Notes: generated by a model from the letters alone, not told the origin. A stretch of 64,000 bases of DNA from Puniceicoccales bacterium Verruco_01 (GCA_001604565.1 LVBV01000006.1:16567-80566); one strand, 5' to 3'; positions 26,472 through 34,459 are shown, counted from the first letter of the stretch. Numbers and translations: made by a program.

Positions 26472-27155
26472 ATGAGAGCCGACGAACTGTTTACTTTTCC
26501 TGCGAGTCTTGCCGCGTTTGCGGGCTATTTCCGTTGCGACGCCGCGCCGTGGGAGTGGGTTCCCGCCATCAAAAATGCATTGGAAAGCCTCGACTGGGAG
26601 AACCTCGCCCCGCGCGCGGATCTGCCGGAGGGCGTGGCGGTGAAGGGGAAGGTTTTCATCCATCCCGACGCGATCCTCCCGCCCTTCGCCTGCATCGAGG
26701 GTCCCGCGTGGATCGGCGCGAAGACCGAGATCCGCCCCGGCGCCTTCATTCGCGGGAACGTCATCGTCGGCGAAGGCTGCGTCCTTGGGAACTCCTGCGA
26801 GTTCAAGAACTGCCTGCTTCTCGACCGCGTGCAGGTCCCGCACTTCAGTTACGTGGGGGACTCAATCCTCGGCAACAAGGCGCACCTGGGCGCCGGGGCG
26901 ATTTGCGCGAATCTGCGCCTGGATCAGGGGAGCGTCCGCGTGACTCTCCCGGACGGCTCGCGTGCGGACACCGGCCTGCGCAAGCTCGGCGCCCTGATGG
27001 GCGACGGCGCGGAGGCGGCCTGCAACAGCGTGCTCCAGCCCGGCGCAATCCTCGGCAGACGCGCGGCGGTCCTCAGCTTCCCCTTCGGCGGGTACCTGCC
27101 GCCGGACACCGTCGCAAGGCCCGACATCGCGGTGAAACTCACAAAAAGGAAGTAG
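26472..27155 (+). CDS. Hexapeptide-repeat (left-handed beta-helix) acyltransferase, GlmU C-domain-like
   Basis: A 227-aa protein made mainly of hexapeptide repeats: VAVKGKVFIHPDAILPPFAC, PAWIGAKTEIRPGAFIRGN and VIVGEGCVLGNSCEFKNCLL form a left-handed beta-helix. Then comes VPHFSYVGDSILGNKAHLGA, which resembles the acetyltransferase half of GlmU (where the consensus is NYVGDS.IG...NIGAG) with its acetyl-CoA-binding loop. The nucleotidyltransferase half of GlmU is missing. A role in making acylated amino-sugar nucleotides for peptidoglycan or polysaccharide is likely, with the exact substrate unknown. It is divergent from ribE with a short 84-base spacer. A second reading is a free-standing sugar O- or N-acetyltransferase. 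Confidence 0.75.
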   Translation: MRADELFTFPASLAAFAGYFRCDAAPWEWVPAIKNALESLDWENLAPRADLPEGVAVKGKVFIHPDAILPPFACIEGPAWIGAKTEIRPGAFIRGNVIVGEGCVLGNSCEFKNCLLLDRVQVPHFSYVGDSILGNKAHLGAGAICANLRLDQGSVRVTLPDGSRADTGLRKLGALMGDGAEAACNSVLQPGAILGRRAAVLSFPFGGYLPPDTVARPDIAVKLTKRK

Positions 27156-27190
27156 GAAACACACGTCCGCAGAAACAAGAAACCAGATGT

Positions 27191-27340
27191 TTTAACCGCA
27201 GATTTCCAAGGAAGAATTATTATCCACAGATTGAAACAGGATTTTCGCTGATTTCCAAAAACGGTAAGGCTCTGATTCTTCAATCTGCGTAATCTGTGGA
27301 TAAACAATCCGGTGTCTTGTTTTCTGTATCCGCGGTTAAA
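27191..27340. repeat. Long imperfect inverted repeat with two DnaA-box sequences
   Basis: The spacer between the acyltransferase and tsaD folds on itself. TTTAACCGC (27191-27199) pairs with GCGGTTAAA (27332-27340), and TTATCCACAGATT (27220-27232) pairs with AATCTGTGGATAA (27291-27303), with further partial pairing between. The second pair contains two perfect DnaA-box consensus sequences (TTATCCACA at 27220 and its complement at 27295) in inverted order 66 bases apart. The region is AT-rich compared with the neighbouring genes. A related fragment (ATCTGCGT followed by GTGGATAAA) occurs at 36258-36278, suggesting a dispersed intergenic repeat family rather than a replication origin. Confidence 0.65.
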
Positions 27341-27360
27341 TCCTTAGTGTCGTTTTTCCC

Positions 27361-28404
27361 ATGATTCTTGCGCTTGAAAGTTCCTGTGACGAATCGGCGG
27401 CGGCTTTGTTCGATCCCGCGCGCGGGATCGTCGGCGAATGGGTGAACTCGCAGATCGAAAAGCACCGTCCCTACGGCGGCGTGGTGCCGGAGCTGGCCAG
27501 CCGCGAGCATTTGGCAAACTTCCCGCCGATCCTGTCGATGGTGGCGGAGAAGCTCGCCGGGGAAAGACCGGAAAAGATCGTCGTCACGCGCGGGCCGGGC
27601 CTTGCGGCATGCCTTGCGATGGGCGTGGCGGCGGCGAAGGCGCTAGCCCTCGAATACAAGTGCCCGGTGGCCGGGGCGAACCATTTGCTCGGCCACGCGT
27701 GGTCGGCTTTTCTCGACTTTCACGCACAGGACCCGGCCAGCTACAGCGAGCGCCTCGCGGCGATCCTGCCGCATCTGGGCCTCGTCGTCTCGGGCGGAAA
27801 CAGCATTTTGTTCGAGATGGGCGCGGACTTAACGCCCCGCATCCTCGCGCAGACGGTCGACGACGCGGCGGGCGAGGCCCTCGACAAGGGGGCGAAGCTC
27901 CTCGGCATGCCCTACCCCGGCGGGCCGCTCGTGGAAAAGACCGCGCAAGGCGGGAACCCCAAGAAATACCGATTCCCCCGCGCCTTCGCCCGGACGCTGG
28001 AGCCGCGCTTCAGCTTCTCCGGCCTCAAGACGAGCCTGCGCTATTTGATCGAAAAGATGGACGACGCCACCCTCGCGGCGGAGCTGCCCGACATTTGCGC
28101 CGGGTATCAGGCGGCGGTCGTGGAGGCTCTTTCCGGCAAGGTCCGCGTCTTCCTCAAGGCGGGAAATTACAAAAGCCTCGGAGTCACGGGCGGAGTCTCG
28201 AACAACAGGCTCCTGCGCGCGCAGGCGGCGGCGCTCGCGGAGAAGTTCAAAATTCCCCTCCTCATCCCCCACCCGCGCCACACCGGCGACAACGCCGCGA
28301 TGATCGCCTTTGCCGCGTGGGCGTACCCCGCGGGCGCCCCGGTCGTCCCGGCGGAGGCGCTGGAGATCGACCCGTCTCTCAAGATGGACGGAGTTGCCGG
28401 ATAA
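27361..28404 (+). CDS. tsaD: tRNA N6-adenosine threonylcarbamoyltransferase
   Basis: A 347-aa ASKHA-fold protein that transfers the threonylcarbamoyl group to A37 of ANN-decoding tRNAs. It starts MILALESSCDESAAALFD, the N-terminal signature. The metal-binding histidines are in VAGANHLLGHAWSAFLDF (HxxGH), and nucleotide-binding segments are HLGLVVSGGNSILFEMG, LGMPYPGGPLVEK and LGVTGGVSNNRLLRAQA, with HTGDNAAMIAFA near the end. Partner genes tsaB, tsaC and tsaE are not nearby. It ends 43 bases before the convergent symporter gene with no clear terminator between them. The upstream spacer is the long inverted repeat. Confidence 0.95.
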   Translation: MILALESSCDESAAALFDPARGIVGEWVNSQIEKHRPYGGVVPELASREHLANFPPILSMVAEKLAGERPEKIVVTRGPGLAACLAMGVAAAKALALEYKCPVAGANHLLGHAWSAFLDFHAQDPASYSERLAAILPHLGLVVSGGNSILFEMGADLTPRILAQTVDDAAGEALDKGAKLLGMPYPGGPLVEKTAQGGNPKKYRFPRAFARTLEPRFSFSGLKTSLRYLIEKMDDATLAAELPDICAGYQAAVVEALSGKVRVFLKAGNYKSLGVTGGVSNNRLLRAQAAALAEKFKIPLLIPHPRHTGDNAAMIAFAAWAYPAGAPVVPAEALEIDPSLKMDGVAG

Positions 28405-28447
28405 TCCGACATGCCCCCTTTCCGGGATGGCGCCAGCGAAGCTCCGC

Positions 28448-30022
28448 TTAAGGGCGGAGCCCTTCGGGATGCGAAGCATCCACAGGTGCAGGGGATGATC
28501 CCCTGCCATCAAGGAGCAGACCGAGGGCAATTGTCCACGCCGCGCCGAGGACGATGACCCACGACCAGCCAGGCGTGCCGGGGAAGTGGTGCATCGACAT
28601 GGTGAGGAGGACGCTGCTGTACATCGCGGAGGAGAGCATCGCGATGGCATTCCCCTTGTCGCTCCCGCGATTCTTCGTCAGAAGTCCCAAGAGGAACACG
28701 CCAAGGAGCGCGCCGCCGGGAATCGCCGCCACCTGCAACGCGAGCCACAGCATCTGTTGATTGTCGCGCACATACCACGCCACAAGGCAGATGAGGACGC
28801 CGAAGAGAAGCACGGCCCAGCGGCAGGCCTTCACGTAATGCGCGTCGCTCTTGCCGGGGTTGAGATAAGGCCGGTAAAAGTCCACCACCGCCGCGCTGGA
28901 GAGCGAGCCGAGCGTGGAATCCACGCAGCTCATCGCCGTGGCAAAGAGCGCCGCCACGAGCAGCCCGCGCAAACCGTGCGGCAGGACGTGCCCGATGAAG
29001 TGCGGGAGAACCAGACGCGTGTCGCCGCTCTCCGCCCACGGGAGCGACCCGCCCGCATACTTGCTGGTGTAATACACATAGAGGCCGATGCCCACAAAGA
29101 GGAACATCGCCGTGATCGGCAATCCCACAAAGCCGCTCAAAATGACGCTCCGGCGCGCCTTGCCCGCATCCTTGCAGGTGAGCATCCGCTGCGTCAGATC
29201 CTGATCCGTGCCGAGCGACGCCGTTGTGGCGAGGAAGCCGTTCAGCACCGCGATCCACAGGATCACCGGGTCGTTCAGCCAGCCCCAGAGGCCGCCCTGC
29301 GCGGGAGTGGTGTGGAAGAGTTCGAGCTTCCCCGCACTCCCCGCCACGCGGCAGATTTCGCCCCAGCCGATGGAAACTTGCAGGTAGAGGATGAGGGCGA
29401 CGACGCCGCCGACAAAGACGATCCCCTGCAGCACGCCCGTCCAGATGACGCTCTTGATGCCGCCGAACCACGTGTATGCCATCGCCGCGAGGGTGAAGAG
29501 GATGAGCGAGACCCACATCGGCACCTCGAAGATCCCGGCGAGCGCGTACGTGGCGATATAGAGCCGAACGCCCGAGCCGAGCACGCGCCCGAGCAGGAAA
29601 AAGCCCGTCGCCGTGTAGCGCGACTTGGCGCCGAACCTCCGGTACAGGTACTCATAGACGGTCAGGACGCCGAAGTAATAGAACGCCCCGATAAAAATGC
29701 TCGCCACGGCAAAGCGCGCCAACAGCGAGCCGATGCCGAACTGCAAATAGTTCAGGTTGCCGTCGAAGGCCGCCTGCGGGACGCCGATGAAGGTCGCGGC
29801 GCTGATCTCCGTCGCCACGATGGAGATGACGACGGCAGGCCACGGAATCTTCCGTCCGCCGACAACATAGTCCTCCGTCCCGGAGCCCTCCTTCGCGTTC
29901 TTTTCCCGCCGCCCGACATAGAAGCCGAGCCAGACGACACCCACGAGGTAGGCGGCAATGATGAGGAGGTCCCAGAGGTTGAACGTGGAGAGAAAGTCGC
30001 TCACGGGGCGCCATGATTTCAT
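28448..30022 (-). CDS. Sodium:solute symporter (SSS family)
   Basis: A 524-aa integral membrane transporter with about 13 hydrophobic segments, starting after a short hydrophilic N-terminus (NLWDLLIIAAYLVGVVWLGF). The family signature is present: SGTEDYVVGGRKIPWPAVV, SIVATEISAATFIGVPQAAF (the sodium-site region), and later AALFATAMSCVDSTLGSLSS, which carries the conserved serine of the sodium-binding helix. It couples inward sodium flow to uptake of a sugar, amino acid, vitamin or organic anion; the substrate cannot be read from sequence. There is a hydrophilic C-terminal tail. It lies 39 bases downstream of the secreted repeat protein on the same strand, so coexpression is possible. Confidence 0.9.
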   Translation of the reverse strand: MKSWRPVSDFLSTFNLWDLLIIAAYLVGVVWLGFYVGRREKNAKEGSGTEDYVVGGRKIPWPAVVISIVATEISAATFIGVPQAAFDGNLNYLQFGIGSLLARFAVASIFIGAFYYFGVLTVYEYLYRRFGAKSRYTATGFFLLGRVLGSGVRLYIATYALAGIFEVPMWVSLILFTLAAMAYTWFGGIKSVIWTGVLQGIVFVGGVVALILYLQVSIGWGEICRVAGSAGKLELFHTTPAQGGLWGWLNDPVILWIAVLNGFLATTASLGTDQDLTQRMLTCKDAGKARRSVILSGFVGLPITAMFLFVGIGLYVYYTSKYAGGSLPWAESGDTRLVLPHFIGHVLPHGLRGLLVAALFATAMSCVDSTLGSLSSAAVVDFYRPYLNPGKSDAHYVKACRWAVLLFGVLICLVAWYVRDNQQMLWLALQVAAIPGGALLGVFLLGLLTKNRGSDKGNAIAMLSSAMYSSVLLTMSMHHFPGTPGWSWVIVLGAAWTIALGLLLDGRGSSPAPVDASHPEGLRP

Positions 30023-30061
30023 TCATGCATCCGCCGCGCAACCACTTCCGAAGGCGAAGTT

Positions 30062-32110
30062 CTATCCGCGCGGGACCAGTTCCGACTCCAGGACCGCGTT
30101 CGCATCCGTGCCGTCCGGTGAGAAGAGCCGCTGCGGCGCCACGCCGGATATGTAGTAGAGCCACATTTCCAGAGTGTAGTCGTACATCCACGGATAGCTG
30201 GCGGCGTTGGTGTACCACCACGAGGCCGTCGCGCAGTCCCAGAGGTAGGTGGCGTCCGCCGTGCTGGCGGAATAGACCCACTGCCAGCCGTGTTCGGCGT
30301 GCGCGATCCATCCCTCGCCCCAGTTGTAATCCGCCGCGAACCACCCGTACCAGGACGAGCAGTACCAGCCGTCCGCATAATAATCGGGCTTAGCCCACGC
30401 GGTGGAGATCCTCTGCGCGCCCGCCGTGGCCACCGTGCAGCTGGCAAGGCCGTCGTATCCGGCAAAGGAGCCGTGCGCCGTGGCCGCCTTGCCGTCGGCC
30501 TCCGTCTCGCAGTAGGTCACCGTGAGATCACTGGAAACGGCTGGAATGTAGGCACCCGCGCCCCCGTTGGCGACGGGATCCCACCTCTGGATCTTTCCGG
30601 CGTCCGCAAGGGACTGGAACATCGCGGTCTGATCGCCGGTGCAGGCAAGGTAGCCGCCCGCCAGCGACACCTTGTTGCCGGTCGCCGGAGAGCGCATGTC
30701 CAGAAGGAGAACATTCCCCTTCACGAGGGCGCCGCTGGCCACGACGAGATTGTTGCCGCTGCCGTACACTCCGACGGCGATCTGACCTCCCGTTGCGTCA
30801 ATGACGCTGCCGTCGCCCATCACAAGGGCCGTGTTGTTCGCGGCGATCGCGATATCCGAGCCATACCTCTGTAGGTTTGTGTTGCCAATGCCCAAGACCA
30901 GGCCCTCGGGGCACACGAGTTTTCCGCCGTCAACGACGTAGAGAAAGTTCGAACTGCCGCCGATGCCGACGCCGCAGGAGGTTCGGGTGGTGACAATCGT
31001 GCCCTTGCCCGACACGACCACCCGGTTGACGTTGCTGCCCGTCGCGTTCGTGATGGTGGTATCGGTATCCTGCTCCGTGAGACGGATCGCAATGCTCTGG
31101 AGGCCGATCTGGAGGGAATCGCAGGAGACGCTCGCGCCGGAATTGACGACAAACTGCGTCAGTCCCGCGCCTCTGCCGCAGATGATCGGGCCGGCAAAGC
31201 TCATCGAGGAGCCTTCTCCCGACACGCCGACGGTACTCATGTTGCCGGCGGGATAGCCGCTCATGGCTTCAAAACCGATGGTGAGGCCGTTGTCGCTCAC
31301 AAGGGTCGCGCCATCGACCACGTAAAAGTAACCGATGCCCGAATAGCCCACAAAGATGGGAATCGCGGGCGAGCCGCTCCCGTCGCCGATCGTGAGGGAG
31401 GAACCCTCGCCCGTGATCGTCACGGCGCTGGTGCGCAGCCCGATGGGGGACGAGGCAAAACCGATGTAGAGGGCGCAGCTTTCCTGATAATTGGAGTCAT
31501 AGAGGAAGGATTGCGGCAGGATCTTCATCGCGGCGCCCTGCGAGATCGTGACAAAGCCGGCTCCGAGGTTCCCGACGAACACGCTGGCCGTGCTGGTCCA
31601 CGTGCTTCCCGCGCCCTTCACGGCAAGGTAATTTCCTTCGCTACTGGAAGCCTCGAAGCCGAGGACGCATCCGCCCGTCGTGAGGCTGCCGCCCTCCGAA
31701 ACGAGAATCTCGTTTCCCGGCTGTGCATAGCCCAGATACAGATTCTTCGCCACCGTCAGGCTCGCGCCGGGTCCGGTGATGTCCAGCGTGTTCGACTCGT
31801 CCGGGTCAAGGGTGGCGGACACTTCGAGCCCCATGCCGAAAAATTGCGACGTCACCGCGGCGTTGCCCTCCAGCGTCAGATGCGCGCGTCCCGTGGAACC
31901 GATCCACGGGAGGCTCCCGAAGTCTCTCGCCCCATCGAGAAGGAAATAGCCCCCGTCCATCGTCGCCGGAACGTCCGCCCCGGTGAAGGGGTCCGCCTCG
32001 GTGCCGCTGCCGTCCGCAAGGAGCGCCGCAGGGGAAAGGGCGAGAATGAGACCAACCGGTAAAAGCCGCGTGGAAAATCCGCGCGGGACAAGGGAAGTGG
32101 AAGCAGTCAT
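30062..32110 (-). CDS. Secreted beta-helix-like repeat protein with aromatic-rich C-terminal module
   Basis: A 682-aa exported protein. A signal peptide ends near LALSPAALLADGS. Residues about 60-540 are repeats of the pattern GxGSSLTIGDGSG, with TLEGNAAVTSQF, VSEGGSLTTGGCVLGFEA, VDGATLVSDNGLTIGFEA and VVSGKGTIVTT, typical of passenger-like beta-helices rich in Gly, Ser, Thr and Val. The last 100 residues change completely to a Trp/Tyr-dense module (DGWYCSSWYGWFAADYNWGE, HGWQWVYSASTADATYLWD, YPWMYDYTLEMWLYYISG). I recall similar aromatic C-terminal modules from Verrucomicrobiota surface proteins. No autotransporter barrel is seen. The function is likely surface display, with carbohydrate or host binding only a guess. 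Confidence 0.7.
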   Translation of the reverse strand: MTASTSLVPRGFSTRLLPVGLILALSPAALLADGSGTEADPFTGADVPATMDGGYFLLDGARDFGSLPWIGSTGRAHLTLEGNAAVTSQFFGMGLEVSATLDPDESNTLDITGPGASLTVAKNLYLGYAQPGNEILVSEGGSLTTGGCVLGFEASSSEGNYLAVKGAGSTWTSTASVFVGNLGAGFVTISQGAAMKILPQSFLYDSNYQESCALYIGFASSPIGLRTSAVTITGEGSSLTIGDGSGSPAIPIFVGYSGIGYFYVVDGATLVSDNGLTIGFEAMSGYPAGNMSTVGVSGEGSSMSFAGPIICGRGAGLTQFVVNSGASVSCDSLQIGLQSIAIRLTEQDTDTTITNATGSNVNRVVVSGKGTIVTTRTSCGVGIGGSSNFLYVVDGGKLVCPEGLVLGIGNTNLQRYGSDIAIAANNTALVMGDGSVIDATGGQIAVGVYGSGNNLVVASGALVKGNVLLLDMRSPATGNKVSLAGGYLACTGDQTAMFQSLADAGKIQRWDPVANGGAGAYIPAVSSDLTVTYCETEADGKAATAHGSFAGYDGLASCTVATAGAQRISTAWAKPDYYADGWYCSSWYGWFAADYNWGEGWIAHAEHGWQWVYSASTADATYLWDCATASWWYTNAASYPWMYDYTLEMWLYYISGVAPQRLFSPDGTDANAVLESELVPRG
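30064..30076. repeat. 13-bp direct repeat, copy 1 (3' end of secreted repeat gene)
   Basis: ATCCGCGCGGGAC occurs here, over the last codons of the secreted repeat protein, and again at 32077-32089 within its first codons. In the protein both copies encode LVPRG, once near the N-terminus (TSLVPRGFS) and once at the very C-terminus (SELVPRG). Confidence 0.5.
32077..32089. repeat. 13-bp direct repeat, copy 2 (5' end of secreted repeat gene)
   Basis: Second copy of ATCCGCGCGGGAC, in the same orientation as the copy at 30064-30076. The two copies bracket almost the whole coding region, which could reflect recombination of a cassette or plain chance. Confidence 0.5.
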
Positions 32111-32148
32111 ATGGATTGTGGTGCAGTTTTGTTACGCTGGAACGGAAC

Positions 32149-32181
32149 AGGGAAGGTTTCCGTGGTGAAAAACCTTTCCCT
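32149..32181 (+). promoter_or_regulatory. Hairpin in the purE leader
   Basis: AGGGAA-GGTTT pairs with AAACC-T-TTCCCT (one bulged base) around a 10-base loop. It lies about 110 bases before purE and has no U-tract, so it is not a simple terminator. A second small stem ACGGA/TCCGT is at 32229-32244. No purine riboswitch consensus is seen. The minus-strand gene starts just 38 bases away, so this is a shared divergent region. Confidence 0.3.
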
Positions 32182-32290
32182 ATCCATCGGCGCTCCGGCT
32201 TTCCGCTTTACGAGTCTTTTTCGCAGAAACGGAATGCGATCCGTGCCAGAGAGCGCTTGCCCCGGGGACAAATTCCCTTTCACTGGAGGC

Positions 32291-32779
32291 ATGGCAGCAA
32301 CCGTCGGCATCATCATGGGCAGCGCGTCGGACTGGGAGACCATGTCCCAAGCGACAAAAGTTCTCAGGGAACTGGGCATTCCGTATGAAAAGAGCGTCCT
32401 TTCGGCCCACCGTACGCCGGATGCCGTGGCCGAGTACGCGAAGAGTGCCGAGAAAAAAGGCATCAAGGTCCTGATCGCGGCGGCGGGCGGCGCGGCGCAC
32501 CTGGCGGGTGTCGTGGCGGCGTACACGCAGCTGCCGGTGATCGGAGTCCCCATGATGGGCTGGAGCCTCGAAGGACTCGACTCGGTCCTCTCGATGGTCA
32601 ACATGCCGCGCGGCATCCCGGTCCTCACGATGAGTATCGGCAAGGCAGGCGCGGTGAACAGCGCCCTCGCGGCGGCGGCGATCCTCGCCCTGTCCGACTC
32701 CGTTGTGCGCGAGAACCTGATCGCCTACCGCGCCAAGCAGTCCCAAGCCGTGCTGGACACGAAACTTCCGGACGAATAG
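32291..32779 (+). CDS. purE: N5-carboxyaminoimidazole ribonucleotide mutase
   Basis: A 162-aa protein of the class I PurE family, which moves the carboxyl group of N5-CAIR to give CAIR in purine synthesis. The signatures are VGIIMGSASDWETMSQATKV at the start, VLSAHRTPDAVAEYAK with the catalytic histidine, and IAAAGGAAHLAGVVAAYTQL followed by LPVIGVPM. The ATG at 32291 is preceded by GGAGG with only one base of spacing, tighter than ideal, but the family starts exactly there and the frame upstream lacks similarity. purK is not adjacent; purB is 28 kb away. It may share a transcript with the following small gene and trxA. Confidence 0.94.
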   Translation: MAATVGIIMGSASDWETMSQATKVLRELGIPYEKSVLSAHRTPDAVAEYAKSAEKKGIKVLIAAAGGAAHLAGVVAAYTQLPVIGVPMMGWSLEGLDSVLSMVNMPRGIPVLTMSIGKAGAVNSALAAAAILALSDSVVRENLIAYRAKQSQAVLDTKLPDE

Positions 32780-32868
32780 CGCGATGTTCGCGGCGAAGGG
32801 AAGAAACGACTTTCCGCGCGCATCAGATCCTTGTGCGAAGCCGTGAAAACGACGATAAGAAAGCGGGT

Positions 32869-33108
32869 ATGAGCGAGCGGGAGAAAATCATCCACATCCT
32901 TGGAATCGGCCTCGACAACGAGGACGGGCACAAGCGCCTGACGCGTGCCGAGGACTTCACCATCGCCGGCGGCTCCGAGGAAACCCACGAGCGGATGACC
33001 GAAACCCTCGTCAAGACCTGCGAGAGTCTGAAGCGCCACGGTCGCACGATCGGCGACGCCGACTCGCGCGAGATCGCCGAACTCATCGACAAAAACACGC
33101 CGCGATAA
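32869..33108 (+). CDS. Small acidic/polar protein of unknown function (79 aa)
   Basis: A 79-aa frame starting MSEREKIIHILGIGLDNEDG and continuing HKRLTRAEDFTIAGGSEETH, then ERMTETLVKTCESLKRHGRT. The ATG is in the setting AAGCGGGTATG. I do not recognise the family. It is highly charged, has no signal peptide or membrane helix, and looks like a compact alpha/beta or helical cytoplasmic protein. It lies 89 bases after purE and 52 before trxA on the same strand, and GC-rich codon use matches the neighbours, which supports it being real. No redox-active cysteines are present apart from one, so a direct thioredoxin partnership is not evident. Confidence 0.6.
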   Translation: MSEREKIIHILGIGLDNEDGHKRLTRAEDFTIAGGSEETHERMTETLVKTCESLKRHGRTIGDADSREIAELIDKNTPR

Positions 33109-33160
33109 AAGTCGGCACGCCTTTTGCATTCACACTTTTGATTTTATCCAGCAGACGATC

Positions 33161-33493
33161 ATGGAAAACCTGAACGAAGTCATCCACTGCGACGAATCGA
33201 GCTTCGACCGCCTGATCAATTCCGCCACGAAGCCGGTGCTCGTCGATTTCTGGGCCACTTGGTGCGGTCCCTGCCGCGCGATCGGCCCGCTTCTGGAAAA
33301 GCTCGCCCGCGAGCACGGGAGCGAGGTCATCGTCGCCAAGGTGAACGTGGACGACAGCCCCGCCCTCGCCCAGCAGTTCAACATCACGGCAATCCCCACC
33401 CTTCTCTTCTTCAAGGAAGGCACGATCGTGGATGCCGTCCGCGGCCTCGTCGGTTACGACGCCCTCGTGGAAAAGGTGAAGTCCGTCCAATAG
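33161..33493 (+). CDS. trxA: Thioredoxin
   Basis: A 110-aa cytoplasmic thioredoxin with the active site FWATWCGPCRAIGPLL, the conserved VLVDFWA strand before it, and the cis-proline turn ITAIPTLLFFKEG. It is a general disulfide reductant for ribonucleotide reductase, peroxiredoxins and others. The N-terminus (MENLNEVIHCDESSFDRLI) has no signal peptide. Length is normal. The hydrolase gene starts 15 bases after its stop, so the two probably share a transcript. A thioredoxin reductase gene is not in this window. Confidence 0.95.
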   Translation: MENLNEVIHCDESSFDRLINSATKPVLVDFWATWCGPCRAIGPLLEKLAREHGSEVIVAKVNVDDSPALAQQFNITAIPTLLFFKEGTIVDAVRGLVGYDALVEKVKSVQ

Positions 33494-33508
33494 GGCGGGT
33501 CTCGCGCA

Positions 33509-34300
33509 ATGACCGCCGCATCCAGAGCCGTGCCGCTTCACTACGCGGAGCGCGGGACGGAGGGGTTGGTCGTCATCCTCGTGCACGGGCTCCTCGGCAG
33601 TTCGCGCAACTGGCACTTCATCGCGGGGGAGCTGGCGAAGCACTATCGCGTGATCGCGCCGGATCTGCGCAACCACGGGGAGAGCCCGCACACGGGGCCC
33701 TTCACGATTGCGGACATGGCGGCGGACCTCGGCCTTTTGATCGAAACGCTGGCACCTTCCGGAGCGTACCTTGTCGGCCACAGCCTCGGCGGGAAGGCTT
33801 CGATGCTTCTTGCCTGCGAGAGGCCGGGCCTTGTCCGGCGACTTGTGATCGCCGATATCGCCAGCGGGGGAACTCCGCGACGCTGGGATCCTTTCTTCAA
33901 GGTGATGCAGGCACTGGACCTTGCTTACGTCCGCAGACGGAGCGACGCGGAGAATTTCTTCGAGTCACGAGGTGTCGCGGACTGGGGGATGCGCAAATTC
34001 CTTTCGAGCAATCTCGTGCAGGAAGGCGCGTCATGGCGCTGGCGGATCGGGCTCGAAGCACTCGCCGCTTCCGCAGAGGAGGTCTCGGCGCCGTTCCTCG
34101 ATGACGGAATGCATTACGATGGCCCGGCGCTCCTCGTGCGTGGAGGCACCTCGGACTACGCGCCGCTTTCGGAAATCCCCGCGATGAAGGCGCACTTCCC
34201 CGCCCTGCGGGTGGAGACGATTCCGGACGCGGGCCACAACCTGCACATCGACTCCCCCAGAGCCTTCCTCGACGCGATCCGCGGTTTCTTCGCGGCATGA
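33509..34300 (+). CDS. Alpha/beta hydrolase
   Basis: A 263-aa alpha/beta-hydrolase-fold protein, esterase YbfF/MhpC-like. It shows the oxyanion region ILVHGLLGSSRNWHFIAGEL, the conserved APDLRNHGESPHTGPF, the nucleophile elbow LVGHSLGGKASMLLACERPG, an acid region around LLVRGGTSDYAPLSEIP and the catalytic histidine in PDAGHNLHIDSPRAFL. The whole triad is present, so it should be an active esterase or related hydrolase acting in the cytoplasm. The substrate is not evident. It is cotranscribed with trxA. Beyond its stop lie a stem and the structured element at 34361-34448. Confidence 0.88.
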   Translation: MTAASRAVPLHYAERGTEGLVVILVHGLLGSSRNWHFIAGELAKHYRVIAPDLRNHGESPHTGPFTIADMAADLGLLIETLAPSGAYLVGHSLGGKASMLLACERPGLVRRLVIADIASGGTPRRWDPFFKVMQALDLAYVRRRSDAENFFESRGVADWGMRKFLSSNLVQEGASWRWRIGLEALAASAEEVSAPFLDDGMHYDGPALLVRGGTSDYAPLSEIPAMKAHFPALRVETIPDAGHNLHIDSPRAFLDAIRGFFAA

Positions 34301-34308
34301 CAACCTGC

Positions 34309-34343
34309 AGTCGCGGGCCCCGGATGAACCGGAACCCGCGACT
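34309..34343 (+). terminator. Hairpin after the hydrolase gene
   Basis: AGTCGCGGG pairs perfectly with CCCGCGACT, with inner CCGG pairing possible, nine bases after the hydrolase stop. It is followed by TGAGCTTTG rather than a clean U-tract, so efficiency is uncertain. Confidence 0.45.
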
Positions 34344-34360
34344 TGAGCTTTGAAAAGAAG

Positions 34361-34448
34361 GGAAGACCGCACGGACGCGGCTCATCCGTTTGGAAGTAAC
34401 ACTTCGCCCCAGAAGGTTACGGGATGCACGCGCGCCGCGCGGTCTTCC
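34361..34448. ncRNA. Possible structured RNA element (multi-stem junction)
   Basis: An 88-base stretch with nested pairing. The outer helix is GGAAGACCGC (34361-34370) with GCGGTCTTCC (34439-34448), 10 perfect pairs. Inside are ACGGA/TCCGT (34371-34389, 9-base loop) and GTAAC-A-CTTC with GAAGGTTAC (34396-34420, one bulged A), followed by an unpaired GC-rich strand. The layout is a three-way junction like that of a riboswitch or small RNA. It lies between the convergent hydrolase and chemoreceptor genes, so it would be in a 3' region on either strand. It is not a tRNA: T-arm and anticodon features are missing. This is my own folding by eye. Confidence 0.35.
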
Positions 34449-34459
34449 GAAAGTGTTTT

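Noticed and set aside
27191..27340. Chromosome replication origin (two DnaA boxes)
   Set aside because: Only two boxes, no dnaA or dnaN nearby, and a similar fragment at 36.26 kb suggests a dispersed repeat.
34361..34448. Possible tRNA-Ser (88 bases, 7-bp acceptor-like stem)
   Set aside because: No T-loop TTCGANTC, no D-loop GG and no anticodon arm with a 7-base loop; only the outer stem fits.
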